NCBI GenBank assembly: GCA_964591275.1
Contig: CAZQAE010000047.1
Coordinates: forward strand, 1-39,233
Length of the DNA: 39,233 bases
Direction of reading: 5' to 3'
Source: G963674685 sp964591275
GTDB taxonomy: Bacteria > Lernaellota > Lernaellaia > JACKCT01
The translations under genes were made by a program, and so were the position numbers. Under the pieces are notes generated by a model. The model saw only the letters and a program-made list of their open reading frames with translations. It had not been told where the DNA came from and did not search any database. This document shows positions 7,868 to 16,861 of this stretch, one piece after another (position 1 is the first letter of the stretch; every line of letters starts with the position of its first letter).

Positions 7868-8620
7868 TCAACCGATTTCCAGCGCTGCGAGGACTTCTTC
7901 AGGAATGTCGAAATTAGTATAAACGTTTTGCACGTCGTCGTTTTCTTCGAGCAGGTCCACAAGTTTTAATGCGCTCGATGCCGCTTTCCCTGTCAGTGTA
8001 AGAGTAGTTTGTGGAACCATCGTGATTTCAGCGTCAGGATCCGACAAGTCGATTTTGTTGAGCTTTTCCCTGACGGTTTCAAAATCGACGGGATCCGTGT
8101 AGACGACCCAATCGCCGTCTTCTTCCTTGATATCCTCCGCACCGGCTTCGATGGCGGCCTCCATGATGATTTCTTCTTCGACTTTTTCGGCATCAAAAGT
8201 AAAAACGCCGCGACGATCGAATAGATAGCCCACGCATCCTGTCTCACCCAGGTTTCCGCCATACTTTGTGAAAGAGTGACGGACGTCGGCAGTCGTCCTG
8301 TTTCTGTTGTCTGAAAGACAGTGAACCATAAGGGCAACGCCTCCCGGACCGTAACCTTCGTAGGTAAATTCCTCGTATTTCACGCCATCGAGATCGCCGA
8401 TCCCTTTTTTTATTCCACGGTCGATATTGTCTTTCGGCATGGAATTGGCCTTCGCCTTTTCCACGGCGGTTCGAAGTCGCGGATTGGCTTCGACATCGCC
8501 GCCCCCCGATTTGGCCGCGATAGTGATTTCCCGGATAAGTTTCGTAAACAGCTTTCCGCGAGCTGCGTCATTGGCGCCCTTTTTCCTCTTGATGGTGCTC
8601 CACTTGGAATGCCCTGACAT
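7868..8620 (-). CDS. yebC: YebC/PmpR family transcriptional regulator / translation factor
   Basis: A 250-residue member of the YebC/TACO1 family. The N-terminus MSGHSKWSTIKRKKGAND and the following GKLFTKLIREI are strongly conserved, as is RGIKKG and the three-domain length. Family members were long annotated as transcriptional regulators and more recently shown in several bacteria to help ribosomes through proline stretches. It is the first gene of the yebC-ruvC-ruvA-ruvB operon, a common bacterial gene order. Its ATG is preceded by AGGGG at about 7 bases, and a good sigma70-like promoter lies some 80 bases upstream. Confidence 0.95.
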   Translation of the reverse strand: MSGHSKWSTIKRKKGANDAARGKLFTKLIREITIAAKSGGGDVEANPRLRTAVEKAKANSMPKDNIDRGIKKGIGDLDGVKYEEFTYEGYGPGGVALMVHCLSDNRNRTTADVRHSFTKYGGNLGETGCVGYLFDRRGVFTFDAEKVEEEIIMEAAIEAGAEDIKEEDGDWVVYTDPVDFETVREKLNKIDLSDPDAEITMVPQTTLTLTGKAASSALKLVDLLEENDDVQNVYTNFDIPEEVLAALEIG

Positions 8621-8697
8621 GAATGACCCCTATTGGTTTTTGGTGCGGTTAAAGGCGCGAATCCCAATTGGTTTCAGGATTCCTCAACGAAAAACGC

Positions 8698-8725
8698 AGT
8701 ATAGCAAGATTGATTTGCTTGGCAA
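8698..8725 (-). promoter_or_regulatory. sigma70-like promoter of the yebC-ruvCAB operon
   Basis: On the minus strand, TTGCCA (8725-8720) and TATACT (8703-8698) are separated by 16 bases; each hexamer matches five of six consensus positions. Predicted transcription starts near 8690, giving a leader of about 70 bases before the yebC ATG. Nothing else in the 147-base gap resembles a regulatory site. Confidence 0.55.
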
Positions 8726-8767
8726 TGCCACATTGCACAATAAATCTGCGATGGCCTTTGGCGAAAA

Positions 8768-9247
8768 CTATTTCAAAATATCAGGAATGACCCATTTCTC
8801 GCCCTGATCGCCAAAGGCATCATAAACGCCGTCGCCGTCCGTGTCCTGTTCCCAACGAATGGGAAGACGAGTTTGCGGATCGTAATGGATGAGCCTTTCA
8901 TAGCTGCCGTTTTGATCCCGGTCGCGATGAAATTGAGAAATCACTTCATCCTCATTGTATTCGGCCATGACTTCAAAAACGCCGTTTTTATCCATATCCA
9001 CGTAAAGGCTTTTGAGAAGTCCATCCTGATAATTTTCTTTATAGTCAACGGTTCCGTCCTTGTTGCGATCCTTTTGGACCGAAACGAGACGCCCCCAGGC
9101 GTCAAACGAAAACCATTCGTCCGGCCTCCCGTCGTTGTTGGTGTCAATGGTCGGTTGAAGTTTTCGGTCGACCAGAATCATCGAAAATAGGGCGCTGACA
9201 GCCAAGCCCAAAGTGAGCAACAGTAATATTTTTGTTTTGGTTTTCAT
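8768..9247 (-). CDS. exported/membrane-anchored protein with five DxDxDG-type repeats
   Basis: A 159-residue protein with an N-terminal hydrophobic segment (residues 7-26, no clear cleavage or lipobox) followed by five regularly spaced acidic loops: DTNNDGRPDEW (35-45), DRNKDGTVDYK (60-70), DMDKNGVFEVM (84-94), DRDQNGSYERL (109-119) and DTDGDGVYDAF (135-145). The spacing is 24-26 residues. These resemble the calcium-binding loops of thrombospondin type 3, dockerin and EF-hand-like proteins, so extracytoplasmic calcium binding is likely (inference). It lies upstream of the yebC operon in the same orientation but the operon has its own promoter. No known family was recognised beyond the loop type. 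Confidence 0.7.
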   Translation of the reverse strand: MKTKTKILLLLTLGLAVSALFSMILVDRKLQPTIDTNNDGRPDEWFSFDAWGRLVSVQKDRNKDGTVDYKENYQDGLLKSLYVDMDKNGVFEVMAEYNEDEVISQFHRDRDQNGSYERLIHYDPQTRLPIRWEQDTDGDGVYDAFGDQGEKWVIPDILK

Positions 9248-9368
9248 CAGTGTGTCGGCGTTGAGTATTTAGGCTTCGGGTGCGCCATTCGCTTCGACAT
9301 TAGAATACAAGCGACGGCATTTTTCAAGCCGTGAAGGCGAAGAGCATCCCATGTTTACGGAAATGCTC

Positions 9369-9397
9369 TTGATGCGAAAGCTCATATTCACTATGCT
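9369..9397 (+). promoter_or_regulatory. candidate promoter for the 9489 hydrolase gene
   Basis: TTGATG (9369-9374) and TATGCT (9392-9397) with a 17-base spacer, each four of six matches. A start near 9404 would leave an 85-base leader ending in the AAAGGGG ribosome site of the next gene. The same -10 hexamer appears before the C25 peptidase gene. Confidence 0.4.
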
Positions 9398-9488
9398 CGA
9401 CTCGGTTAGCGCAAAATCAATGGTTGGCCATCGGTCTGGCTGTTTTTTACTGATGGGGCGGCTTGTACACAAGAAAGGGGTTTGAATC

Positions 9489-10139
9489 ATGAAGATTCGA
9501 TGGAATGGGCACGCGTCATTTTCACTCTTTTCTGATGATGGCCGATGCATCGTCATTGATCCCTATGAGCAAGGCTCCTTTGGCGGCGCGATAGGCTATC
9601 ACGCCATCGATTCGAAGCCGGATGTGGTATTGGTGACGCATGACCACCAGGACCACAATTATACCGATCAGTTCGATGGACAATTTGAAATTCTACGGGA
9701 TGCCGGGCATGCAAAAGGGTTTGATGTTGCCGCATTCGACGCATTTCATGACAAAAGCCAAGGCAATGACAGGGGCGCAATAAAAATGTTCAAGGTCGAT
9801 GTGGACGGAGTAAAAATCTGTCATGTCGGTGATTTGGGCCATGTTCTCAGCGCTGAGCAGATCGCCGGGCTAGGGGATGTGGACGTGCTGATGGTCCCGG
9901 TGGGAGGAGTTTTTACTATCGACGCCAATGAAGCTACGGACCTGATCGAACGTCTACGCCCGAAAATCGCCATTCCTATGCATTATAAAACGGAGCGTTG
10001 TGGTTTTGAAATTGCCGGAGTAGAGGAATTCACGAAGGGCAAAAGCAACGTCAAGACTCTGGATACCGATGAAATAGAGCTTTTTTCCGACAAACTCCCC
10101 GGCGAAACGGAAATCCTGGTATTGAAACATAGACTCTAG
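9489..10139 (+). CDS. metallo-beta-lactamase-fold hydrolase (UlaG/UPF0173-like)
   Basis: A 216-residue MBL-fold protein. The N-terminal IRWNGHASF is typical of the UlaG-like subgroup (L-ascorbate-6-phosphate lactonase relatives). The metal-binding motif is THDHQDH (50-56), followed by a conserved Asp in VGDLGH and a final His in PMHYKT. The ATG lies eight bases after AGGGG. The methylmalonyl-CoA epimerase gene starts nine bases after its stop, so the two are probably cotranscribed. Substrate is unknown; the subgroup includes phosphodiesterases and lactonases, and the genomic link to acyl-CoA genes may only be proximity. Confidence 0.85.
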   Translation: MKIRWNGHASFSLFSDDGRCIVIDPYEQGSFGGAIGYHAIDSKPDVVLVTHDHQDHNYTDQFDGQFEILRDAGHAKGFDVAAFDAFHDKSQGNDRGAIKMFKVDVDGVKICHVGDLGHVLSAEQIAGLGDVDVLMVPVGGVFTIDANEATDLIERLRPKIAIPMHYKTERCGFEIAGVEEFTKGKSNVKTLDTDEIELFSDKLPGETEILVLKHRL

Positions 10140-10147
10140 GGGCGAAC

Positions 10148-10552
10148 ATGTTAAAAAAAATTGACCATATCGGCATTGCGACAAAGAGCATCGACGAAGC
10201 GCTCAAATTTTGGACTCAAGGTCTCAAGCTGCCGAAGACACATGAAGAAGAAGTCCCGGATCAGAAGGTGAAGACGGCGTTCTTTCCCGTGGGCGAGGTT
10301 AATATCGAACTGCTCGAAGGCACGGCCGCCGATAGCCCGATCAGCAAATTTGTGGAAAAGCGAGGTACGGGGATTCATCATATTTGCTTCGAGGTTGAAG
10401 ATATCGAAGCGGCGCTGACGGAATTAAAGGGGCAGGGCGTTCAACTTATCGATCAAGTGCCCCGAAAGGGAGCGCATGGGAAGATGGTTGCATTCGTGCA
10501 TCCAAAAAGCACCGGCGGAATCCTTCTGGAGCTGTCGCAGGATATGGGCTGA
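10148..10552 (+). CDS. mce: methylmalonyl-CoA epimerase
   Basis: A 134-residue vicinal-oxygen-chelate (VOC) protein that interconverts (2R)- and (2S)-methylmalonyl-CoA in propionate metabolism. Residues KKIDHIGIAT at the start, RGTGIHHICFEV at 72-83 and GGILLELSQ near the end are the standard epimerase blocks; likely metal ligands are H7, H78 and E128. The sequence GAHGKMVAFVHPKSTGG (108-124) is characteristic of Mce. Length is normal. The ATG follows AGGGG at a suitable distance and the gene lies nine bases after the MBL-fold gene. The methylmalonyl-CoA mutase that would be its partner is not in this window. Confidence 0.9.
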   Translation: MLKKIDHIGIATKSIDEALKFWTQGLKLPKTHEEEVPDQKVKTAFFPVGEVNIELLEGTAADSPISKFVEKRGTGIHHICFEVEDIEAALTELKGQGVQLIDQVPRKGAHGKMVAFVHPKSTGGILLELSQDMG

Positions 10553-10644
10553 CACATGACATGACGCAAGAAGGTTTGCTGGATTCGCAATGCCAATCGA
10601 ACAATATCTGATCATTAATATTAGCGAAAACACTGGAGTGATGA

Positions 10645-11823
10645 ATGAAAAATGTATGGATTGTCAGCGGCGTCAGGACGCCGATCGGAAGTTTCGGAAA
10701 ATCCTTGAGAGACGTTTCCGCCACGGATTTGGGTGTTATTGTGGCGAAAGAAACCATCAGGCGCGCAGGAATCGATCCGGCGGACCTGGACGATGTTCTT
10801 GTCGGCAACTGCATGATGCGCACTGATGAGATCAACATTGCCCGTTGCATTTCTCTAAAATCAGGGATTCCCTTTGAGGTTCCCGCGTCAACGATTCAAC
10901 GGCAATGTTCCAGTTCCATGCAAGCCATGATCTTTGCGGCGCAGCAAATTCAATGCGGCGACAGCGACATGGTTCTTGTCGGCGGCGTAGAAAATATGAG
11001 TCGCGTCCCCTATGCCCTGTACGACATGCGCTGGGGCGCAAGGATGGGCGAACGTAAAGCTGTCGATATGCTGACGGAAGGATTGGCGGATCCCTTGAAG
11101 CATTTTCACATGGGCATCACGGCGGAAAACCTTGCGGCAAAGTATAATATTTCCCGCGAAGATCAAGACGAAATCGCCTATACGAGCCACACACGGGCGT
11201 CAAAAGCCTCCAAGGGCGGGCGTTTCACCGATGAGATTATTCCAGTATCCGTACCGCAAAGAAAGAAAGATCCGCTTATCTTCGAACACGACGAGCACAT
11301 TCGACACGGAGTTTCTATGAAAGAACTGGCGGCTCTGCGGCCGGCTTTCAAAAAAGACGGAACGGTGACAGCGGGAAACGCATCGGGCTTAAACGACGCG
11401 GGAGCGGCGGCGATTATTGTTTCGGAGGAAAAGGGCAAGGCTCTTGGCTTAAAACCTATGGCCAGAATCGTGAACCACGCCGTCGCTGGAGTTGAGCCGG
11501 AGTTGATGGGGTACGGTCCAGTTCCAGCCATGAAAAAGGCGTTGAAAAAGTCCGGCATGGAGCTTTCCGACCTTCAACTCATTGAGTTGAACGAAGCCTT
11601 CGCAGCGCAGTATCTCGCCTGTGAGCGTGATCTGGATTTGGATCGAGACATCACAAACGTCAACGGATCGGGAATCGCTCTTGGCCATCCCGTAGGATGC
11701 ACCGGGCTGCGAGTTGTCATTTCTCTCCTGTATGAAATGGAGAAAAGAGATATGAGTGTTGGCGCCTCCACAATGTGCGTAGGTGGCGGAATGGGCATGG
11801 CCACCATCCTGGAAAGAATTTAA
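10645..11823 (+). CDS. acetyl-CoA acetyltransferase / thiolase
   Basis: A 392-residue thiolase. The catalytic set is complete: nucleophile C88 in QRQCSSSMQA, H348 in LGHPVGCTG and C378 in TMCVGGGMG. The size and the conserved N-terminal VSGVRTPIGSFGKSL fit a biosynthetic or degradative type II/I thiolase, which either joins two acetyl-CoA or cleaves a 3-ketoacyl-CoA. QCSS instead of the commoner VCGSG around the nucleophile leans toward the broad-range acyltransferase branch, but that is a weak guide. It lies 92 bases after the epimerase, same strand, with a GGAG site before the ATG. Works naturally with the dehydrogenase at 3236. Confidence 0.9.
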   Translation: MKNVWIVSGVRTPIGSFGKSLRDVSATDLGVIVAKETIRRAGIDPADLDDVLVGNCMMRTDEINIARCISLKSGIPFEVPASTIQRQCSSSMQAMIFAAQQIQCGDSDMVLVGGVENMSRVPYALYDMRWGARMGERKAVDMLTEGLADPLKHFHMGITAENLAAKYNISREDQDEIAYTSHTRASKASKGGRFTDEIIPVSVPQRKKDPLIFEHDEHIRHGVSMKELAALRPAFKKDGTVTAGNASGLNDAGAAAIIVSEEKGKALGLKPMARIVNHAVAGVEPELMGYGPVPAMKKALKKSGMELSDLQLIELNEAFAAQYLACERDLDLDRDITNVNGSGIALGHPVGCTGLRVVISLLYEMEKRDMSVGASTMCVGGGMGMATILERI

Positions 11824-11877
11824 TACATAGCAGGTGGTGTGCGCACTCGTACATCGCGGAGCGAGAAGGACGATAAA

Positions 11878-12309
11878 CTATTCGGCGATAGTCGCTTGGC
11901 TTTTTAAATCCGACAGACTTTCCTCGACCCAAGCCCGGTTCGGGCCGTCGGGCAGAAGTTCAAGCGCTTTTCCGAAATGTTTTTTGGCTTTCTCTGTTTC
12001 TTCGCTGTCGCGTGCGATTTTCCCCAATTCGACATGGATAGCCCCTTTTTGTGGATCGGCAAGCGTCGCGAGCATCTCTTTTAAGAGAAATGATGCTTCG
12101 CTCTTGAGATCTGATTCGATCATTTTCCCTGCAGTATAGATTGCGGCATTCGACAGGGAGTCGGGAGCAAAGCGAGCTGTCAATGCTTCTCTGATGTTTT
12201 CGATGGCTAGGCCGAATCGGTTTTTGCCCGCCCAAACCCGCGCCAAGTGAAGCGCCGAATCCGCGTACACCAGGTTCCCTGGATCAACTGAGGCTTTGTT
12301 CTTGTTCAA
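11878..12309 (-). pseudogene. C-terminal TPR fragment of a frameshifted gene
   Basis: This frame encodes the last part of a TPR protein (HLARVWAGKNRFGLAIENI, KAKKHFGKALELLPDGPNRA). Coding similarity continues upstream of its only ATG: in the same frame, DNGRKAAVAFLNKNKASVD reads on smoothly from WLAKAL at the end of the overlapping frame to the right. One missing base near 12335-12342 would join them into a continuous TPR. It is therefore most likely the tail of the same gene as 12306-12998, not an independent protein. The defect could be a real mutation or an assembly/sequencing error. Confidence 0.7.
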
Positions 12310-12998
12310 AAAAGCGACGGCTGCTTTCCGGCCATTGTCAGCGCTTTTGCCAGCCAGGTCCGTAGGTCAAGATTTTCCTGTTGCATTTCGATCATCCGCC
12401 CGAAACTTGCCGCCGCGCCTTCGTAGTCGCCGTTGTGAAATCTATCGATGGCCTCCCTCATCCTCGTTTCCCTGGCGCTTAACAGGGCTTGCTCGGATTG
12501 CTGATCAACGGAATTAGCGGCCAGTGACTCAAGAGGAGTAACACCTTCCAGTTCTTTTAGCCGCGTTTGCGCAAAGGGATCGAAAAACGCGAAGGTTTCA
12601 CAATCATAAATCGTCCGCCCCAGATTCAGTGCCTCTATTTCCATCGCACTATAATAAATATATGTTTTCCCCGGATTTTTATTGTACCAAACCGAGATTG
12701 CGTCGCCGGTGGGCAGCGACAAGGTTTCCCCTCGCTTGAACAGGGCTCGATATAAAGCCATTCGTTCAGCGGCCTCTTCGACGGAAAAATCCAGGGTGTC
12801 CTTAACAAGAGGCTGGTCCGAAACGAGCGGCCAGTGTTCTCCCACTGCATAAAAAACTGTCGCATTGGGAATCGTATCCAACAATCGTTGCAGGCTCTGT
12901 AGACCTTTGTCAGCGAGGAATACGCGTGGATGTAGAATCTCCCTTGGGTATTCCAAAAAGGACTGCGGCAAGTGCCCTGTCAAGAGAAAAATCCCCAT
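12306..12998 (-). pseudogene. middle fragment of the frameshifted TPR-containing gene
   Basis: A 230-residue reading frame. Its N-terminal half (HPRVFLADKGLQSLQRLL, FYAVGEHWPLVSDQPLV, ISVWYNKNPGKTYIYYSAM) looks like genuine protein but belongs to no family I recognise; the C-terminal half enters TPR sequence (RFHNGDYEGAAASFGRMI). A stop codon immediately precedes its ATG, and a second coding frame to the right appears to join it around 12935-12955 if one extra base is removed. So two independent single-base indels, of opposite sign, bound this segment. No credible ribosome site precedes the ATG. Confidence 0.65.
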
Positions 12999-13236
12999 GT
13001 GCTAGGTATAGAGCGTGGCTGCGCAGCGGGTGACTTCGGATGCGTTCGGCCAAAATTGACGCCAGGGATTTTTCATCTTCAGTCAGGGGCAGCGGTCTTC
13101 GAAAGCCCGCCACGGGAAGGCCATTACGGAGGGTCGGGTGCGATATTGCGCTCGCGATTCCCGCTTCAGACACTGCGATCAAAATCAACGCCCTCGAAGA
13201 AATGGCCAAGTTGTACGACAAGATGAATTTGCCCAT
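12910..13236 (-). pseudogene. 5'-truncated N-proximal fragment of the frameshifted gene
   Basis: In this frame, roughly 12945-13150 reads as plausible protein (NGLPVAGFRRPLPLTEDEK, RSHALYLAHGDFSLDRALAA) and ends where the frame of the middle fragment takes over. The beginning of the frame, 13160-13236, is antisense to the plus-strand remnant described below and is unlikely to be translated. The true 5' end of the gene, including its start and promoter, is therefore missing. This is the most uncertain of the three fragments. Confidence 0.45.
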
Positions 13237-13282
13237 TCAGGCACAATCGGTACGGAAAGAAATTGAAGCGAATTACCGCTGA
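13160..13282 (+). pseudogene. 3' remnant of a plus-strand TPR-like gene
   Basis: The last ~35 codons before the stop at 13282 (INALEEMAKLYDKMNL, then IQAQSVRKEIEANYR) look like the C-terminal helix pair of a TPR protein. No start, ribosome site or upstream coding region accompanies it: to the left the DNA belongs to the minus-strand fragment. It seems to be the tail of a gene whose 5' part was removed. Evidence is amino-acid character only, so confidence is moderate. Confidence 0.45.
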
Positions 13283-13558
13283 TTCAGAATAATATGGGAG
13301 CGAAATAAAACACATGCTGCGATGACGCAAGCCAAAATTTGCCCAGCCAAAAGGACTTCTATGCGGCTATTCAGGACCTTGCACATCCCTTTTGAGAAAA
13401 ACTTGATATCTTTCAAATTTCTAAATTCTGTGCATACATGCATCTATAAGGCCCCAAGGAGGACCGCCTTCAAATGGCCACCCGAAATATCAACATTGTC
13501 AAAACCTGGCACTATAGGGTAAGAATGCAAATTCTCTGGGGCGTCAAAGGAACGATCT

Positions 13559-14380
13559 ATGGAAAATAAGCGACTGCGATGGAAAAAAATTGATAGCTCG
13601 ACACTGACGACTTCCAGGCTAAACATGATCACTTTGTTCGACCCGTCGCCGGACCCCTTTCTGTTAGCGCAATGCACATTGCCCGCGGAAGGCATCCTGG
13701 AACTTGTCGAGTCGGAAAAACACCGAACCGGCAAACCGATAAGCCTGACCTTCACCGTAATGAAAATGCTGGCCCTGGCGCTTTCGAAACATAAGGAGTT
13801 CAACAGCCTTGTTCTGGGCGGCAACATATACGAACTTGAAGACGTCACCATAACAGTTCCGTTTCTGATCCCGGGTACTGACAAGGAATTGACGAGCCTG
13901 GTTTTTGAAAATCCACAGAAGATGAGCTTGGAAGAGATCAACGACCTCAGTAAGGCTTTGATGAAGGCACAGCAAACCTCAGAAGCCACGGAATCGCGCC
14001 TCAAGCAACGCCTCCTGCCGATATTGCTCATCAAAACCGGTCTTTATCGACTTATCGGCGAAAAGTTCCTCTATCGCTTTATGCACGAGCATGGGCTGGG
14101 TTCCAATCTTGTGTTGACCAGCGCTTCTTATCGAGGGAAAGTCCAGTTTCTCATCGCGAAATGCGCCGTACAAATTTTACGGATTTTCACGCGGTTCTAC
14201 CTGAACGGCGTGGAGGAAAAACCTGTAGTGGAAAATGGGGAGATCGTTTCAAAAAAACTGATCTCTCTCTCTATCGCTTTCGACCACCGCTTAGTCGATG
14301 GAATTCACTTACATGAGCTTCTGGACACTTTGGAGGAATTGGCGAAAAATCCGGCAGCCATTGCCGGCACGAAAACCTAA
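13559..14380 (+). CDS. stand-alone E2-type (2-oxoacid dehydrogenase) acyltransferase domain protein
   Basis: A 273-residue protein of the chloramphenicol-acetyltransferase/E2 catalytic fold. The active-site motif SIAFDHRLVDG ends at residues 242-248 with catalytic H243 and D247, and NLVLTSASYRGKV is in the position of the E2 Thr/Ser-rich substrate loop. The KPISLTFTVMKMLALAL block matches helix 2-strand 3 of E2. There is no lipoyl domain or peripheral-subunit-binding domain, and a hydrophobic insert (LLPILLIKTGLYRLIGEKFL, 154-173) is present. No E1 or E3 genes lie nearby, so it is unlikely to serve a 2-oxoacid complex; transfer of an acyl group from CoA to an envelope substrate is an inference. 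The RND exporter starts 111 bases downstream on the same strand. Confidence 0.8.
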   Translation: MENKRLRWKKIDSSTLTTSRLNMITLFDPSPDPFLLAQCTLPAEGILELVESEKHRTGKPISLTFTVMKMLALALSKHKEFNSLVLGGNIYELEDVTITVPFLIPGTDKELTSLVFENPQKMSLEEINDLSKALMKAQQTSEATESRLKQRLLPILLIKTGLYRLIGEKFLYRFMHEHGLGSNLVLTSASYRGKVQFLIAKCAVQILRIFTRFYLNGVEEKPVVENGEIVSKKLISLSIAFDHRLVDGIHLHELLDTLEELAKNPAAIAGTKT

Positions 14381-14491
14381 TCAATGGATTCCCCGATATA
14401 CGAGGTGTGGTGGAATCCGCGCACTTCGGTTCCAGATTGATGGGCATTGTGGCCACGCAACAAAAACAAGACGACGCGTTTGCTAAATGGG

Positions 14492-16861
14492 ATGAAAATG
14501 CAAATAAATAAAAATTCGCGCTTCGACGAGACAATGTTCCGATTCACGAAATTCTGCACCCAATACCCTAAGTCGGTCATCACCTTTCTGATCCTGCTGA
14601 CAATGTTTTTCACGTACTCTTCCCGTTCCGTGGAACGGGACCACAGCATGGACCGGATGATTCCGCCTGACGAACCGATCCGCATGTTCTATGACGAGTT
14701 TCGTGAGCACTTTAATATCAAAAGCAAGATTGTCATCGCCGTCTATCACCCCGATGGAATATACACCCCGGCGGTTCTGGAGCAGGTGTATCGAATCACA
14801 GATAAACTTAAAGCCATGGACCTGGTCGAAAAAGTGCAATCGCTGTCGAGCATCGAGAACATCGACTCCGAAGACGGAATGATCACCGTCGATGTCATCT
14901 CCGAGACCGTTCCACAAACCGACGAAGAGATACGGAAATTTATCGAAACCGCCCGCGCCAACCCGATGATCGCAAATGGCATGGTGTCCGCGGACGAAAC
15001 AAGCACGATCCTTTTAGTGCAGCCCGCTTTTGAAATCGACAAGATGGATGAAACCGTCGTCGCATCCAAAGAGATTGACGCCATCATGGACGCTGACCCG
15101 GGCCCGGGTAAAATCTATGTGACCGGCTTTCCCAGGGTCATCGGAATGAGTAATCGGTACATGGACCGGGACAACAAGGTGATGCTGCCCTTGGTCGGCC
15201 TGCTTCTCCTGATTCTGCTCTGGGTATCGTTTCGCAGCATCCGCGGTGTTTGGATTCCGGTCACTGTTGTTCTCGCCTCGGTGATCTGGACTTACGGCGT
15301 GATCGGCTTGGTGGGCATGAAGACCACCATCATATGCGCCAGCATCCCCATCGTGCTTGTGTCCATGGGTATTGCCGACGGCATCCACGTTCTACATGAG
15401 TACTATCACCATCTCCGCAAAGGCGTAGACAACATTACCGCCATCCACAACACCATGCTCGAAATGAACGCGCCGGTGGTCATGACTTCGCTGACCACAA
15501 TGGTCGGCTTTATGGCGCTGGCGACATCCAAGATCGTCCCCATTCGTGAGTATGGCGTCGCCGTCGCCCTGGGCGTGCTATGGGCTATGTGCTTTTCTTT
15601 GTCATTTATCCCCGCCGTACTGGTTCTGCTCGGGAAACCGAAAAAACTCTCGTCGGCGAAAGTTGCACATGAGGGTATCCTGGAAAAACTCAGCGTCGCG
15701 CTGGGCCGATACAGCTTGTCACACGCCAAAAAGATCATTGTCACATTTTTTCTGGCCCTTATCGTGACAGGCGCTCTGTCCTTCTTTCTGAAGGTGCGCA
15801 ACAATCCGGTGATGTATTTCCGTGAGGGATCCGACCTTCGCATTTCCGATGCCTTCCTAAACAAGCATTTCGCCGGCACCGGCGAGCTTCAGGTGCAAAT
15901 CGACGGAAAAAAGGCAGACGCGCTCAAAGATCCCGAACTGCTGGAAAAAATTGAACGCTTTCAGCAGATTTTAGAAGAATTACCGGAAGTGGGGAACACC
16001 ACGTCGATAATCGATTTACTGCGGCGAATGAACGTGGTCTTAAACGATAACAACGAAGCGTTTGACCACGTGCCGGGTACGAAAAAGGACATGGGAGAGG
16101 CCTGGACAGCGGAAGCAGGGCGCGCAAAAATCGCCCAATACTATCTGTTGTACGAGACAATCGGCGGCGAAGAGTTGCCCAGCGCCATCGACTTTGACTA
16201 CCAACGCGCGCAAATCCACGTAAACGTTAAGTCGAACGATTCGACGCAATACCGCAAAATCATGAACCGCATAGACGAAATCAAACAAGAGCTTTTCCCG
16301 TCAGACAAATACCTGATCGGCATCACCGGCGCCGGCGCCATCAACCTGAAAGTGGTTGATTACCTGGTTATGGGGCAGGTGATGAGTCTGTCGATAAGCT
16401 TCGTAGTCGTTTTTATCATGCTGGCGTTTTTGTTCAAATCATTCGTGGACGCGATGATCGGGGCGATCCCGCTGATCATTACCGTGTCAACGAACTTTGC
16501 GGTGATGGTCTTGACCGATATTCCTCTGAACATGGGCACTGCGCTCACCGCCAGCGTGATTATCGGCGTAGGCGTAGACTACTCAATCCACTTCATTCAT
16601 CGCTACCGGCTGGAAAGCAAGCGCTGCAACGACATTAACGTCGCGGTGGAAACCACTATGGACACATCAGGCAGAGCCATCGTGTTCAATGCCATGTCCG
16701 TGGGCGGCGGATTCGCCATTTTGATGTCGTCATCCTTTATGCCGCTTGTGTATCTGGGAATTCTGATGCCGCTGGTGATGTTCGTGAATGCATTGGGCGC
16801 ATTGTTGGTGATTCCGGCATTCCTGAACCTGCTGCGAGGCAAAAAAAGTTTGTCCGCTTAA
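14492..16861 (+). CDS. RND/MMPL-family exporter
   Basis: A 789-residue inner-membrane transporter with the two-fold RND plan. TM1 is near residue 28 (KSVITFLILLTMFF), followed by a large periplasmic loop, TMs 2-6, then TM7 (KIIVTFFLALIVTGALSFF), a second periplasmic loop and TMs 8-12. The acidic residues expected for proton relay are in GIADGIHVLHEY (TM4) and GVGVDYSIHF (TM10). It resembles MMPL/HpnN-type exporters of lipids and hydrophobic molecules more than drug-efflux pumps, and there is no adaptor or TolC gene nearby. Start is set at the ATG at 14492 (a second at 14498 is equally possible); a longer frame begins at 14447 with basic residues but no conservation visible. Preceded by the E2-type acyltransferase and followed by two lipoproteins. 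Confidence 0.88.
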   Translation: MKMQINKNSRFDETMFRFTKFCTQYPKSVITFLILLTMFFTYSSRSVERDHSMDRMIPPDEPIRMFYDEFREHFNIKSKIVIAVYHPDGIYTPAVLEQVYRITDKLKAMDLVEKVQSLSSIENIDSEDGMITVDVISETVPQTDEEIRKFIETARANPMIANGMVSADETSTILLVQPAFEIDKMDETVVASKEIDAIMDADPGPGKIYVTGFPRVIGMSNRYMDRDNKVMLPLVGLLLLILLWVSFRSIRGVWIPVTVVLASVIWTYGVIGLVGMKTTIICASIPIVLVSMGIADGIHVLHEYYHHLRKGVDNITAIHNTMLEMNAPVVMTSLTTMVGFMALATSKIVPIREYGVAVALGVLWAMCFSLSFIPAVLVLLGKPKKLSSAKVAHEGILEKLSVALGRYSLSHAKKIIVTFFLALIVTGALSFFLKVRNNPVMYFREGSDLRISDAFLNKHFAGTGELQVQIDGKKADALKDPELLEKIERFQQILEELPEVGNTTSIIDLLRRMNVVLNDNNEAFDHVPGTKKDMGEAWTAEAGRAKIAQYYLLYETIGGEELPSAIDFDYQRAQIHVNVKSNDSTQYRKIMNRIDEIKQELFPSDKYLIGITGAGAINLKVVDYLVMGQVMSLSISFVVVFIMLAFLFKSFVDAMIGAIPLIITVSTNFAVMVLTDIPLNMGTALTASVIIGVGVDYSIHFIHRYRLESKRCNDINVAVETTMDTSGRAIVFNAMSVGGGFAILMSSSFMPLVYLGILMPLVMFVNALGALLVIPAFLNLLRGKKSLSA

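Noticed and set aside
9269..9556. 95-codon minus-strand ORF in the gap before the MBL-fold gene
   Set aside because: Overlaps the start of a clear plus-strand gene and its candidate promoter, and shows no ribosome site or recognisable protein features.
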